From Betaproteobacteria bacterium (GTDB lineage: Bacteria; Pseudomonadota; Gammaproteobacteria; Burkholderiales; SG8-41): a stretch of 64,000 nt of DNA. Where the stretch lies: positions 1 to 64,000 of the forward strand of contig JAOTVX010000006.1 of NCBI GenBank assembly GCA_029863175.1, written 5' to 3'. Positions within the stretch are counted from its first letter, which is position 1, and every line of letters begins with the position of its first letter. Of the stretch, positions 34,701 to 42,855 are shown piece after piece. The translations under genes were made by a program, and so were the position numbers. The notes beneath the pieces were generated by a model, which did no database searches, had not been told where the DNA came from, and saw only the letters and a program-made list of their open reading frames with translations.

Positions 34701-35566
34701 CAACCGCGGCCCGCAACCGGAGGCAGCTCGATCTACCCGCGCTCGACATCACCGCCGAGCAGTTCTCGCTGGGTGGCAAAGTGCTCGGCGGTCTCGAGGT
34801 CGCAGCGACGCCCCAGGGCGCTGATTGGCGCATCGAACGGTTGAGCATCGCCAATCCGGAGGCCACGTTTACGCTCGAGGGGTTCTGGGAGGGGTGGCTC
34901 GCCGCGCCGCGGACGCGGGTAAACATCCGACTCGACGCGCGTGATGCCGGAAAGCTCCTCGACCGTCTCGGCTACTCCGATGGTCTGAAGCGGGGGACGG
35001 CCAAGATCGAGGGCGCACTCACCTGGCGGGGAACCCCGTACGAGATCGATTACCCCTCGCTGTCGGGAAACCTGGTGCTTGACGCCGCCAAGGGCCAATT
35101 CAACAAGATCGATACAGGGGTGGGCAAGCTGCTCGGGGTCATGAGCCTGCAGGCACTGCCGCGGCGTGTCTCCCTCGATTTCCGCGACGTCTTCAGCGAA
35201 GGCTTTGCGTTCGATGAGATCGTCGGGCCGGTCAAGATCGATCGGGGTATCGCGATTACCGAGAATTTTCGGATTCAGGGACCGTCAGCGCGCGTGCTTA
35301 TGAAAGGAAAGGTCGATCTCGCCCGTGAGACCCAAGAGCTGCGCGTACGGATAACGCCTTACCTCAGCGAAAGCGTAGCAATCGCGGGCGCACTGATTGG
35401 CGGTCCGTTGGCGGGCGTCGCGACGTTTCTCGCTCAGAAAATGCTGAAGGATCCGATTAACGAGATGGGCGCCTTCGAGTACGACGTGACCGGTACGTGG
35501 AAGGAACCCCAGGTCGCAAAAGTCGAGCGCCAGCCCGCGGGTAATGAACCGGAGGCCGGGTCATGA
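31724..35566 (+). CDS. yhdP: YhdP-family AsmA-like envelope protein
   Basis: About 1280 residues: an N-terminal membrane anchor (WIYHVLTWSVLAVGLTFAAAV) followed by long repeated beta-rich periplasmic segments. The terminal MSLQALPRRVSLDFRDVFSEG and GPLAGVATFLAQKMLKDPI blocks are diagnostic for the family. YhdP and other AsmA-like proteins are bridge-shaped and carry phospholipids to the outer membrane in E. coli. The GTG at 31724 is chosen because the earlier GTG (31637) would overlap glnE. It overlaps the next gene by 4 bases. Confidence 0.88.
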   Translation: MASRKRVRWVKGSSLWIYHVLTWSVLAVGLTFAAAVLSLRYWILPNIAQYREDIARIVSETAHQKIEIGYIRANWEGLRPQLVLEQVRVLDAEGRPALEFSRVDNTLSWLSLLTLQLRFHALDIHRPALEIRRDAMGQISIAGLEVSGQEDGGAFANWLLQQRDIELIDATIAWTDELRRAPRLEFKHVNLHLINRGTRHRFGLHAIPPGELAAPIDLRGDLTGDSIEALAEWNGRLFLQLDYTDIAAWRQWILFPVDFPRGKGAVRAWLTFSEHHLTGATVDVRLADVQTRLAAELPELDLAELSGRVGWKSSQAGFEFTTAKLGLTTAGGFTLQPADFRVRVVTGAKRAPARGELQVDALELEPLVMLADRLPLAQKARDQLARFSPQGGLRDVAVRWHGDWQKPSGYSIRGRFERLALRHTEKIPGFKGVSGSVDATEDGGTLYLNTQKAAVEMPLWFRDPLEFEVLTAQMNWSLDGGEAEIRLNNVSFSNAHFAGTVFGRFRTGQSALGHIDLTGKLTRVDGRYVHRYVPLAVAEAEREWLDSAFRAGQVTDGSLRIKGNLDDFPFPDGTSGVFQATAKVTGATLHYARGWPVIENISGDVVFRGQRLNIYWHHATVFGTRLSKVHGEILDLAGNEEVLNVTGEATGPTSEFLIFIEKSPVLDAIDHFTEGWEARGAGRLTLKLNIPLRAEHKIKLAGAYEIAGNTVVVHPEAPAVERASGRVEFTDSSVWAKGVTGTVLGGPVSITADIRGEATETITVQGRIDTDNLQDPSAQPAWMQHVRGATDWHAVITARKGTADVVLESSLKGLAVYLPPPLLKPAGQALRVRIERRVISTTEDRIGVAVGDIVGMKLVRQMDGEKVAIPRGVVRFGGAASESDRAGVWLSGNIGSLDLDRWLAMFRQSGEPVRVDWGGIDLKLGTLDALGRRYRDLVIHAVAQPDGKWRSSVVGKEFEGTLLWQPQGRGRLTARMKTLSIPGPSPATLQAPTTAARNRRQLDLPALDITAEQFSLGGKVLGGLEVAATPQGADWRIERLSIANPEATFTLEGFWEGWLAAPRTRVNIRLDARDAGKLLDRLGYSDGLKRGTAKIEGALTWRGTPYEIDYPSLSGNLVLDAAKGQFNKIDTGVGKLLGVMSLQALPRRVSLDFRDVFSEGFAFDEIVGPVKIDRGIAITENFRIQGPSARVLMKGKVDLARETQELRVRITPYLSESVAIAGALIGGPLAGVATFLAQKMLKDPINEMGAFEYDVTGTWKEPQVAKVERQPAGNEPEAGS

Positions 35567-35907
35567 TCACGCTGCTGAGGTGGTCGGTGGCTGCAGCGCT
35601 GGCGGGCACGGCCGGTGGCGCAATGGCGCAAAGCTTCGTCGTGTCCCCGGAGCTGTGGGATCGTCCGCGCACGGGCCGGACAATGCTCGAGCAGCCCGCG
35701 ATCCGTGAAGCGGTCAAGACACACCTCGGGCAGCAGGGATCGCGCCTTGTGGTGCATCACGGCCCCACGCAGGAATCGCGCTTGCTCGCCGAGGAGTTGC
35801 GCGCCTGGCTCATGGCATTGGCGCTCGAGTCGGCGCGGGTGACGCTGCAAAGCGACCTCAAACTGGGCGAGGCGCTGCGCCTCGAAATCCGGGGAAATAG
35901 GAAATAG
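35563..35907 (+). CDS. Small secreted protein of unknown function
   Basis: A 114-residue product beginning in an ATGA overlap with the yhdP gene. It has a signal peptide cleaved after AMA, then a polar domain (HLGQQGSRLVVHHGPTQESR). The last codons (RGNRK, stop) fall in a GGAAATA array, so the C-terminal end is repeat-derived. No family is recognised. The overlap suggests co-expression with the envelope transport protein. Confidence 0.7.
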   Translation: MITLLRWSVAAALAGTAGGAMAQSFVVSPELWDRPRTGRTMLEQPAIREAVKTHLGQQGSRLVVHHGPTQESRLLAEELRAWLMALALESARVTLQSDLKLGEALRLEIRGNRK

Positions 35908-35996
35908 GAAATGGGAAATGGAATACAGGAAACAGGACAGAGCGGCGCAACGCGCCCCGTCTTCCCCGTTCCCGACTCCCCATTTACCATTTGCCA
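35893..35996. repeat. Two-armed GGAAATA/TTTACCA heptanucleotide element
   Basis: Left arm: GGAAATA, GGAAATA, GGAAATG, GGAAATG, GAATACA, GGAAACA (35893-35934). Core: GGCGC-AAC-GCGCC. Right arm: TTCCCCG, TTCCCGA, CTCCCCA, TTTACCA, TTTGCCA (35962-35996). The left arm supplies the stop codon of the preceding gene, and the right arm ends three bases before the nitrilase-family ATG. Confidence 0.85.
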
Positions 35997-35999
35997 CTC

Positions 36000-36872
36000 A
36001 TGAGCGCGCAATCTTCTTTCGAAAAAGTGGCACCGCCGGGCGTAACGCCCGCGGCGCAAACGTCGGTTACGCGGGTTGCGGCGGTGCAGATGGCGTCGGG
36101 CCCCAACGTCGAGGGGAATCTGCGCGAGGCCGCGCGGCTCATCGAGCGGGCGGTCGAGCAGGGGGCGCAACTCGTGACACTGCCCGAATACTTCGGGATC
36201 ATGGGCCTGCGCGAGGAAGACAAGGTTACCTTGCGCGAGAAGGTAGGCAGTGGTCCGATCCAGGCTTTTCTCGCGGAAACCGCGAAGAAGCACGGGATCT
36301 GGCTGGTCGGGGGGTCTGTGCCGCTCGAGTGCAGCGCGCCCGACAAGGTGCGCAACAGCTCGATGGTCTACGACGACAGCGGCAGGCTCGTGGCACGATA
36401 TGACAAGATCCACCTCTTCGGTTTCGAGATGGGCGAGGAGCGTTACTCCGAACCGCGCACGATCGAACCGGGCAACAGCGTTGTCACCGTAGATTCGCCC
36501 TTCGGGCGTATCGGCCTGTCGGTTTGCTACGACCTCCGCTTCCCCGAGCTCTATCGCGCCATGAAGGAGGTCGATATCATTCTCGTGCCTTCCGCTTTCA
36601 CCGAGACCACCGGGCGTGCGCATTGGGAGACGCTCATCCGCGCGCGTGCGATCGAGAACCTGGCCTACGTGGTCGCGCCCGCGCAGGGGGGCTATCACGT
36701 AAATGGACGCGAGACGCATGGCGACAGCATGATCGTCGATCCTTGGGGCGTCGTGCTCGACCGGCTGCCCCGAGGCTCGGGCGTGGTGGCAGCGGGGATC
36801 AACCTCCGGCGCCTCCAGCATCTCCGGCAGAGCCTGCCGGCCCTGTCACACCGGACGCTCGACCGGTGCTAG
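36000..36872 (+). CDS. Carbon-nitrogen hydrolase (nitrilase superfamily, Nit/YbeM-like)
   Basis: About 290 residues. The catalytic triad is visible: Glu in LVTLPEYFGIMG, Lys in YDKIHLFGFEMGEE and Cys in LSVCYDLRFPELYR. The closing block is ENLAYVVAPAQGGYHVNGRETHGDSMIVDPWG. It resembles the Nit2/YbeM branch, whose members hydrolyse deaminated glutathione or omega-amides. The N-terminal 20 residues are extra and Pro/Ala-rich. No ribosome site is visible, since the start follows the repeat element directly. Confidence 0.88.
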   Translation: MSAQSSFEKVAPPGVTPAAQTSVTRVAAVQMASGPNVEGNLREAARLIERAVEQGAQLVTLPEYFGIMGLREEDKVTLREKVGSGPIQAFLAETAKKHGIWLVGGSVPLECSAPDKVRNSSMVYDDSGRLVARYDKIHLFGFEMGEERYSEPRTIEPGNSVVTVDSPFGRIGLSVCYDLRFPELYRAMKEVDIILVPSAFTETTGRAHWETLIRARAIENLAYVVAPAQGGYHVNGRETHGDSMIVDPWGVVLDRLPRGSGVVAAGINLRRLQHLRQSLPALSHRTLDRC

Positions 36873-36879
36873 CTCTTGG

Positions 36880-36935
36880 GTTCAGTGTTCAGAGTTTAGT
36901 GTTCGAAGTTCGGAGTTCGAGGTTCCGCGTTCCGC
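36880..36935. repeat. GTTCNNN heptanucleotide array (left arm before tldD)
   Basis: Eight consecutive 7-base units (GTTCAGT, GTTCAGA, GTTTAGT, GTTCGAA, GTTCGGA, GTTCGAG, GTTCCGC, GTTCCGC) begin eight bases after the nitrilase-family gene. They are the complementary partner of the GGAACNN array at 37058-37120. Confidence 0.85.
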
Positions 36936-37015
36936 ATTTGCCGCACACGCAATGTTGAGAAACCGTTGGCGGAGCCTATTTACTCTTCTCGGACGGGACG
37001 TCCACGTGAGACTAC

Positions 37016-38554
37016 ATGACTGACGAGGCGCAAATCAGGATGAAAAAGCCCAAAGCCGGAACTCAGAACCCGGAACGCAGAACACAGAACCCGGAACGCG
37101 GAAACCGGAACCCGGAACTCGAGACGTCATTCGCGGCAGCGAACGAAATCCTGCTCGCGCCGTATGCCCTCGACAGCCAGCGGCTGCAGGGCGTGTTCGG
37201 CGAGATCATGGCGCACCGCGTCGATTACGCCGACATCTACTTTCAGTACAGCCGCAGCGAGAGCTGGGGCCTCGAAGAGGGCATCGTCAAATCGGGAAGC
37301 TTTAATATCGGCCAGGGCGTGGGTGTGCGTTCCGTGAGTGGCGAGAAAACTGCCTTTGCCTATTCGGACGATATCAGCCTTTCGGCGCTGGAGGCCGCAG
37401 CGCGTGCCACGCGCGCCATCGCGCGCCAGGGAGAGAGTGCCCGCGCCTGCGTAGCGACGCGCGCCGCGGGCCACAACCTCTACACCCCGCACGACCCGTT
37501 GACGAGCCTGGACGACAAGCAGAAGGTGACGCTGCTCGAGCGTCTCGAGCACCAGACCCGCGCGCTCGATCCGCGCATCTCGCAGGTCATGGCCTACTTG
37601 GCGGGCGAGTACGAGGTCGTGCTTGTCGCGCGCGCGGACGGGATGCTTGGCGCCGACGTGCGCCCGCTGGTGCGGCTGTCGCTGCAAGTGATCGTCGAAG
37701 CGAACGGCCGGCGCGAGCAGGGCAGCGCGGGCGGCGGTGGCCGCTTCGATTACGGCTATTTCACTGATGACGTGCTCGCCGACTATGCCAGGAAGGCCGT
37801 GGACCAGGCGCTCATCAATCTGGAAGCGCGGCCGGCGCCGGCGGGAACCCTGACCGTTGTTCTAGGACCCGGGTGGCCGGGCGTGCTGCTGCACGAGGCT
37901 GTCGGGCACGGCCTCGAGGGCGATTTCAACCGCAAGGGCACCTCAACCTTCAGCGGGCGCGTGGGCGAGCGCGTGGCGGCGCCCGGCGTCACGGTCGTGG
38001 ATGACGGAACCATCGCTCGCCGCCGTGGCTCACTCAATATCGACGACGAAGGCCAGCCCACGCAGCGTAACGTGCTGATCGAGGATGGCGTGCTCAAGCG
38101 CTACATGCAGGACAGCTTGAATGCGCGGCTGACGAAGGTGGCGCCGACCGGCAACGGGCGCCGCGAGTCGTATGCGCACATCCCGATGCCGCGCATGACG
38201 AACACGTACATGCTGAACGGGGCGACGCCCTCGGGCGAGATCATTGCCTCCGTGAAGCACGGCCTCTACGCCGTGAACTTCGGCGGCGGCCAGGTGGATA
38301 TCACGAGCGGCAAATTCGTATTCTCGGCCTCGGAGGCCTACGTCATTGAAAACGGAAAGCTCGCCTATCCGGTCAAGGGGGCAACTCTCATCGGCAACGG
38401 TCCCGAGGCGTTGACCCGGGTCTCGCTGATCGGCAACGACATGGCGCTCGACCCCGGGGTCGGTACCTGCGGGAAGGAGGGACAGAGTGTCCCGGTCGGC
38501 GTCGGTCAACCGACCCTGCGCATTGACGGGCTGACGGTGGGCGGCACCGTCTAA
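37016..38554 (+). CDS. tldD: Metalloprotease TldD
   Basis: Zinc metalloprotease that with TldE (PmbA) processes modified peptides and degrades unfolded ones. It is 512 residues. The core starts at [11 protein letters not shown] and includes [19 protein letters not shown], the zinc motif [12 protein letters not shown], and [17 protein letters not shown]. The first 40 or so residues are abnormal: [20 protein letters not shown] is read from a GAAC heptanucleotide array. No start codon exists between the array and the core, so the repeat seems to be translated. ATGs at 37016 and 37040 are the candidates. Confidence 0.93.
   Translation: MTDEAQIRMKKPKAGTQNPERRTQNPERGNRNPELETSFAAANEILLAPYALDSQRLQGVFGEIMAHRVDYADIYFQYSRSESWGLEEGIVKSGSFNIGQGVGVRSVSGEKTAFAYSDDISLSALEAAARATRAIARQGESARACVATRAAGHNLYTPHDPLTSLDDKQKVTLLERLEHQTRALDPRISQVMAYLAGEYEVVLVARADGMLGADVRPLVRLSLQVIVEANGRREQGSAGGGGRFDYGYFTDDVLADYARKAVDQALINLEARPAPAGTLTVVLGPGWPGVLLHEAVGHGLEGDFNRKGTSTFSGRVGERVAAPGVTVVDDGTIARRRGSLNIDDEGQPTQRNVLIEDGVLKRYMQDSLNARLTKVAPTGNGRRESYAHIPMPRMTNTYMLNGATPSGEIIASVKHGLYAVNFGGGQVDITSGKFVFSASEAYVIENGKLAYPVKGATLIGNGPEALTRVSLIGNDMALDPGVGTCGKEGQSVPVGVGQPTLRIDGLTVGGTV
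37058..37120 (+). repeat. GGAACNN array translated inside tldD
   Basis: Nine 7-base units (GGAACTC, AGAACCC, GGAACGC, AGAACAC, AGAACCC, GGAACGC, GGAAACC, GGAACCC, GGAACTC). Three units make 21 bases, so translation gives a heptapeptide repeat of TQNPERR type. This array lacks T before GAA and so contains no TGA or TAA, which lets the frame stay open. Confidence 0.85.
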
Positions 38555-38560
38555 AACTGG

Positions 38561-38684
38561 TAAACGGTAAACGGTAAACGGTAAACGGTAGCCGGTAATC
38601 CACATTGGCCGTTTTTCGCGCAATCGCTTTGAATTAATTTTCCGGTTTTTCTTGCGTTAACTCCCTTCACCGCTTACCGCTCAC
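38561..38684. repeat. TAAACGG array and inverted arm between tldD and DAHP synthase
   Basis: Four exact TAAACGG units then TAGCCGG and TAATCCA (38561-38602) begin six bases after the tldD stop. Complementary-type units CCTTCAC, CGCTTAC, CGCTCAC lie at 38664-38684. This is the most uniform array in the window. Confidence 0.85.
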
Positions 38685-38731
38685 GAGCGGTTGTCCTGCT
38701 ATTATGCCTTGATTTTTTGGAATTAGAAGAC

Positions 38732-39802
38732 ATGCAATACCAGACTGACGACATCCGCATCAAAGAGGTCAAGGAGCTCGTCACTCCTTCGCACGTGCTG
38801 CGCGAGCTGCCGCTCACGGAGGCAGCCGCCAAGACGACCTACGAGGCACGACAGGCGATCCACCGCGTGCTACACGGAGCCGATGACCGCCTGATCGTGA
38901 TCATGGGGCCGTGCTCCATCCACGACGTCAAGGCCGCGAAGGAGTATGCCGAAAAGCTGCACGAAGCCCGCGATCAGCTCGCCAACGATTTGCTGGTCGT
39001 GATGCGGGTCTATTTCGAGAAACCGCGCACGACGGTGGGATGGAAGGGGCTGATCAACGACCCCCGGCTCGACGGCAGTTTTGGCATCAACGAGGGGCTT
39101 CGCATCGGTCGCAGGCTGCTTCTCGAACTGAACGAGAGCGGCATGCCGGTGGCGTGCGAGTTCCTTGACATGATCACGCCCCAATACGTTGCGGACCTGG
39201 TCGCGTGGGGTGCGATCGGGGCGCGCACGACGGAGAGCCAGGTTCATCGCGAGCTGGCGTCTGGCCTGTCATGCCCGGTGGGATTCAAGAACGGCACGGA
39301 TGGCAACGTGAAGATCGCGGTTGACGCCATTCGCGCGGCCCAGGCCCCGCACCATTTCCTGTCGGTCACCAAGGGCGGCCACTCGGCGATCGTCTCCACG
39401 CTAGGCAACGAGGACGGTCACATCATTCTGCGCGGGGGCAGCAAGCCCAACTACGACGCTGCGAGCGTCGACGCGGCCGCGCGCACGCTGGCCGAGGCCG
39501 GCATGCCGGCGCGGCTCATGATCGACTTCAGCCACGGCAACTCGAGCAAGAAGCCGGAGAACCAGATCGAGGTCGGACACGAGGTTGGGCGCCAGATCGC
39601 GGGCGGCGAGGACCGGATCATCGGCGTGATGGTGGAGAGCCATCTCAAGGCGGGGCGCCAGGACCTCGTGCCCGGCAAAGAGCTCCTCTACGGCGTGAGC
39701 ATTACCGATGGCTGCATCGGGTGGGAGGGGAGCCGCAAGCTGCTCGACGTATTGGCCGCCGCCGTGCGCGGCCGGCGCTTAAAGGTAGAGGCGGAACAAT
39801 GA
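38732..39802 (+). CDS. aroG: 3-deoxy-7-phosphoheptulonate synthase (class I DAHP synthase)
   Basis: First step of the shikimate pathway: phosphoenolpyruvate plus erythrose 4-phosphate. It is about 356 residues. It shows LIVIMGPCSIHD at about 55, RVYFEKPRTTVGWKGLINDP, the GARTTESQVHRELASG loop, and LMIDFSHGNSSKKPENQ with metal ligands. The ATG at 38732 is preferred to a start five codons upstream. Which aromatic amino acid inhibits it cannot be read safely, so the symbol is for the family. Confidence 0.94.
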   Translation: MQYQTDDIRIKEVKELVTPSHVLRELPLTEAAAKTTYEARQAIHRVLHGADDRLIVIMGPCSIHDVKAAKEYAEKLHEARDQLANDLLVVMRVYFEKPRTTVGWKGLINDPRLDGSFGINEGLRIGRRLLLELNESGMPVACEFLDMITPQYVADLVAWGAIGARTTESQVHRELASGLSCPVGFKNGTDGNVKIAVDAIRAAQAPHHFLSVTKGGHSAIVSTLGNEDGHIILRGGSKPNYDAASVDAAARTLAEAGMPARLMIDFSHGNSSKKPENQIEVGHEVGRQIAGGEDRIIGVMVESHLKAGRQDLVPGKELLYGVSITDGCIGWEGSRKLLDVLAAAVRGRRLKVEAEQ

Positions 39803-39895
39803 CCGGTTTGCCCGCGGCAGCCGGGAACGGGCCCACGCTTATCATGGGATAATGCGCGTCGGGTCCTCCGGAGGGAAGACGGCGGAACGATAACG

Positions 39896-40435
39896 ATGGC
39901 TCAGAACGACACGGACACCGCAACCGGCCGGGGCAATCTTGAGAATCTCGAGCGGGTTGGCAAGGGTACCGCGATCGCCGAGACCATCTTCGGCCTGGTC
40001 GGCAAATCGCCCTTTTTCGCCGAGTTCTCGCGCGAGGACATCTCGATCCTTGCGAGCTACATGGACGTCTATCGTGCCGAATCGGGCCGCACCGTCATCC
40101 GCGAGCGCGATGGCGGCGATTTCATGCTGCTGGTCGTAGAAGGCTACGTCGACATCTACAAGCGCACCATGCGCGATGAGTTGCAGCACATGACGACCGT
40201 GGGCCCTGGCATGACGCTGGGCGAGATGTCGATGATCGATGGCGAGCCCCGGTTTGCAAACTGTGTCGCGACCGAGCCCGTCGTGTTCGCGGTGCTGCAC
40301 CGGGACGACATGGCAAAGATCATTGTCGACCATCCCAGCCTGGGCTCCAAGATCCTGGTTAAGCTGGTTTCCATGCTGTCCGCGCGGCTGCGCCAGACCA
40401 GCGCCAAGCTGCTGCAGTTGATGGAAAAGTATTAA
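39896..40435 (+). CDS. Stand-alone cyclic-nucleotide-binding protein
   Basis: A 179-residue protein with one cNMP-binding beta-roll (about 38-155): SPFFAEFSREDISILASYM, GGDFMLLVVEGYVDIYK, and the phosphate-binding-cassette region LGEMSMIDGEPRFANC. The last is close to, but not, a perfect CRP-type cassette. There is no helix-turn-helix, so it is not a CRP-type regulator. It may sense cAMP made by the cyclase encoded at 27496, which is inference. Confidence 0.82.
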   Translation: MAQNDTDTATGRGNLENLERVGKGTAIAETIFGLVGKSPFFAEFSREDISILASYMDVYRAESGRTVIRERDGGDFMLLVVEGYVDIYKRTMRDELQHMTTVGPGMTLGEMSMIDGEPRFANCVATEPVVFAVLHRDDMAKIIVDHPSLGSKILVKLVSMLSARLRQTSAKLLQLMEKY

Positions 40436-40442
40436 CAGGTCG

Positions 40443-40478
40443 TGAATCGTGAATCGTAGGTGGGACGTTTTTCCCGTC
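40443..40478. repeat. TGAATCG units and core hairpin at the BtuF-like gene start
   Basis: Two TGAATCG units (40443-40456) are followed by the hairpin GGGACG-TTTTTCC-CGTCCC at about 40460-40478. The GTG start of the next gene lies inside the units, so the hairpin is in its coding sequence. Confidence 0.5.
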
Positions 40479-41411
40479 CCGCGTCGCCGCCAACTGTTTG
40501 CCACACCCTGTCCCCGATTTTTCGCTGCGCTGGCTTTAGCGATCGGCGTGGCGTTGTGGCCATTTTTCGCGAGGGCCGCGGTCGAGTTGCGCGACGATCG
40601 GGATACCCTCGTGCGCCTCCCGGCCCCCGCGCAGCGGATCGTCGCGCTGGCCCCTAATCTCACTGAGCTCGCTTATGCTGCCGGTGCCGGTCAACGCCTC
40701 GTCGGAGTCGCGAGCTTCAGCGACTACCCCGCAGCGGCGCGACGCGTGACGCACGTGGGTGACGCCGCCCGGGTGGACATCGAGCGCATCGTTTCGCTAA
40801 AACCGGATCTGGTGCTGGCCTGGAAGAGCGGGAACCAGGCGGGCGACATCGACAAGCTGGCGCGGCTGGGTTATGCCGTCTTCGTGACCGAGCCGGTGCG
40901 ACTGGCCGACATTCCGCGCCTGCTACGCACCATTGGCGCGCTGGCCGGGACCGCGCCTGCCGCGGAGCGTGCCGCGCGGGCGTTCAAGGAAGGTGTCCAG
41001 TCGCTACGTACGCGCTACACCCGGGCGCGCAAGGTTCGCGCCTTCTACGAAGTCTGGCATCGCCCGCTCATCACCGTGAGTGATCGCCACATGATCGGCG
41101 ACGTCATCAGCCTCTGCGGCGGACAAAATGTATTCGCTGACGCTCCAGGATTGACGCCGACGGTCTCGCTGGAAGCGGTCGTAGTGGCCGGCGCGGAAGC
41201 CGTCCTTGGCGGCGCCCGCTCGAGGAGCGAAGCCGACTTCAGGCGCCAATGGCGCCAGGCACCGCTCGCCGTCTTGCGGTCGTTGCCTGCATTTTACGTC
41301 GATCCGGACCTTATCCAGCGCCAGACGCCACGCATCCTGGAAGGCACCCGCGTCGTCTGCGCCGCGCTGGACACCGTGAGAAGCAATGCAACCTCAGATA
41401 AACGCAGATGA
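40449..41411 (+). CDS. BtuF-like periplasmic cobalamin/siderophore-binding protein
   Basis: About 320 residues, with a signal-like segment (FFAALALAIGVALWPFFARA) and the helical-backbone metal-receptor fold. It shows RIVALAPNLTELAYAAGAGQ, HVGDAARVDIERIVSLKPDLVLAW and VSLEAVVVAGAEAVLGG. Such proteins bring B12 or iron chelates to an ABC importer, but no permease or ATPase genes are adjacent. The GTG start and the tail SDKRR are both encoded by repeat sequence, so the true mature ends may be shorter. Confidence 0.8.
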   Translation: MNRRWDVFPVPRRRQLFATPCPRFFAALALAIGVALWPFFARAAVELRDDRDTLVRLPAPAQRIVALAPNLTELAYAAGAGQRLVGVASFSDYPAAARRVTHVGDAARVDIERIVSLKPDLVLAWKSGNQAGDIDKLARLGYAVFVTEPVRLADIPRLLRTIGALAGTAPAAERAARAFKEGVQSLRTRYTRARKVRAFYEVWHRPLITVSDRHMIGDVISLCGGQNVFADAPGLTPTVSLEAVVVAGAEAVLGGARSRSEADFRRQWRQAPLAVLRSLPAFYVDPDLIQRQTPRILEGTRVVCAALDTVRSNATSDKRR

Positions 41412-41520
41412 ACGCTGGTACTCCGGAAGACGTGATGGAAAATGGTGATGAACCCCGTCGAAGCGTCGGTACATCACTATTAATCATCACCATGTGTCAT
41501 CACCAGTACTCATCACCAAT
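41395..41520. repeat. CAGATAAACG repeat plus 13-base-period CATCAC array
   Basis: CAGATAAACG and CAGATGAACG (41395-41414) encode the end and stop of the BtuF-like gene. A TGATGGA/TGATGAA left arm lies at 41432-41452. CATCAC then recurs at exactly 13-base spacing (41472, 41485, 41498, 41511). Confidence 0.75.
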
Positions 41521-41552
41521 TCCTTGTGAAGGATTGCCGGTCACCGGGTTTC

Positions 41553-42203
41553 TCAGGAAGGTGGCTTCACCTCACGAATGAGAAGTCCCGTGGTGGAGAC
41601 GCGAAGCTCGAACTCCGCCGGGCCGGTTACCGGGACGAAGGTGGCTGAGCCGTACTCGGCGTCGAGCAGCGGTGCGAGGAATTCATGGCGCCGGCGGAGC
41701 CCGTACAGGTCCACCGGCCGGTCACGGCCGAGTGAATGCACGGTGCGAGTTCCCGCGCGCTCTTCGTTAATCGCGTGGTAGCGTCCGGCTACGCGATCAA
41801 GCTCGTAGGCCGTGTGCAGCCCGAGCAGGTTCGCGAGCGGCTTCCACTTCAAGATGTGCGCGTCAACGTAGATCTCGTCTCCCGCCAGCTCGAAGGTGGC
41901 CTCGAGCCCGTTGGGGTAGCGGAACGTCGCGGTGAAACGTTGCGCGCCGGCCGGCCTGACCAGGATCCGGGCCGCGACCTCCTCATGTGTGAGGGCGCGA
42001 TAACCTTGAATGCCCAGCGTGATGGTGCCGGCGAGCGCGCCCAGAGCGAGCAGCAGCAGCCCGAAAAGCGTGCGGCCCGCGAACCGCAGCAGGTGCGCCC
42101 GCCAGAGCGCGGCGAGGCCCGCGAGGATCAGGAGCGCGCCGAGCACTCCGCACGCGGCCGCAATGATGAAGAGCGGTGATGTCAGCAGCTGATCGATGTT
42201 CAC
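41553..42203 (-). CDS. Two-TM membrane protein of unknown function
   Basis: A 216-residue product with two hydrophobic segments at about 10-32 and 42-65. A mainly beta, probably periplasmic domain follows (RFTATFRYPNGLEATFELAGDE; DAHILKWKPLANLLGLHTAY). The composition is protein-like and the frame is clean, but no family is recognised. It is on the same strand as the small DUF1161 gene, 60 bases downstream of it. Confidence 0.65.
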   Translation of the reverse strand: MNIDQLLTSPLFIIAAACGVLGALLILAGLAALWRAHLLRFAGRTLFGLLLLALGALAGTITLGIQGYRALTHEEVAARILVRPAGAQRFTATFRYPNGLEATFELAGDEIYVDAHILKWKPLANLLGLHTAYELDRVAGRYHAINEERAGTRTVHSLGRDRPVDLYGLRRRHEFLAPLLDAEYGSATFVPVTGPAEFELRVSTTGLLIREVKPPS

Positions 42204-42263
42204 GAACCGATTCGACGGGCCTGCGCGCCCGCTCGCCGAGGGGCTGGCGCCGCGCGGGGTGCG

Positions 42264-42506
42264 TTATTTCGCGGCGGCGGATGCGCCGCTTTCGTAGGTG
42301 ATTTTCTTGGTGCCACCATCGCAGCTGCCGACGACCTGTTGGTCCTTGACCTGCGCGTTCGGAACGATGGTCAACGTGAAGTGCTTCACCCCGTTGTTCC
42401 GGACCTTCGCCTCGATCTCGGCCTTGAGCTCCTCGCAGGGCTTTCTCTTCGCGAGGGCAGGCGACACTGCCAGCATCAATGCGACAAGCGCCAACAAATA
42501 TTTCAT
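42264..42506 (-). CDS. Small secreted DUF1161-type protein
   Basis: An 80-residue protein with a clear signal peptide (MKYLLALVALMLAVSPALA), then CEELKAEIEAKVRNNGVKHF and VVGSCDGGTKKITYE, the two-cysteine pattern of DUF1161. The start at 42506 puts the signal peptide at the N-terminus and follows a GGAGG-like site. Periplasmic, function unknown. Confidence 0.82.
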   Translation of the reverse strand: MKYLLALVALMLAVSPALAKRKPCEELKAEIEAKVRNNGVKHFTLTIVPNAQVKDQQVVGSCDGGTKKITYESGASAAAK

Positions 42507-42851
42507 GCCAACCTCCGTGCCCATTTGGGCAAAAGCGCGCCCCGCCTGCTTCCCGCGGGGCAGATCACTGTAGCCGATCTCAAAAACCGGGAACCAGAAG
42601 ATCATTCGCCACAGGATTGCACGGAATCACACCAACGAAGACCTGAACCGTCATATCCGCTGTATTGCTACGACAATTTCCGTGTGTTTCCGTGGCCGTG
42701 CTGTTTTTTTGAGAAAGCTTCCAGCCGGAATCATACGCTAACGCAATACTCGCGCAGCTGCAAAGCAAAACGGGCACGACCTGTGCCCGTTTCCCTGCAC
42801 TGCCAGCGGAGAGCCGCGACCGTTCACCCCTTACGAGTCACCAGTCACGCC
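42507..42851. other. Gene-free spacer between DUF1161 and anti-sigma genes
   Basis: No gene is seen in these 345 bases. They contain a CCGTGTGTTTCCGTGG-type repeat at about 42680-42700, a terminator-like hairpin at 42768-42792 and a heptanucleotide arm at 42821-42855. Confidence 0.6.
42768..42792 (-). terminator. Hairpin terminator after the anti-sigma gene
   Basis: AAACGGGCAC and GTGCCCGTTT pair perfectly around GACCT. Read on the minus strand the stem ends in TTTTGCTTT, 60 bases beyond the anti-sigma stop codon, giving a plausible intrinsic terminator for the pduO-sigma-anti-sigma operon. Confidence 0.6.
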
Positions 42852-42855
42852 TCAC
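42821..42855. repeat. CAC-type heptanucleotide arm at the anti-sigma gene 3' end
   Basis: Five units (CGTTCAC, CCCTTAC, GAGTCAC, CAGTCAC, GCCTCAC). The anti-sigma stop codon (complement of 42852-42854) is in the last unit. No clear partner arm is seen. Confidence 0.65.
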
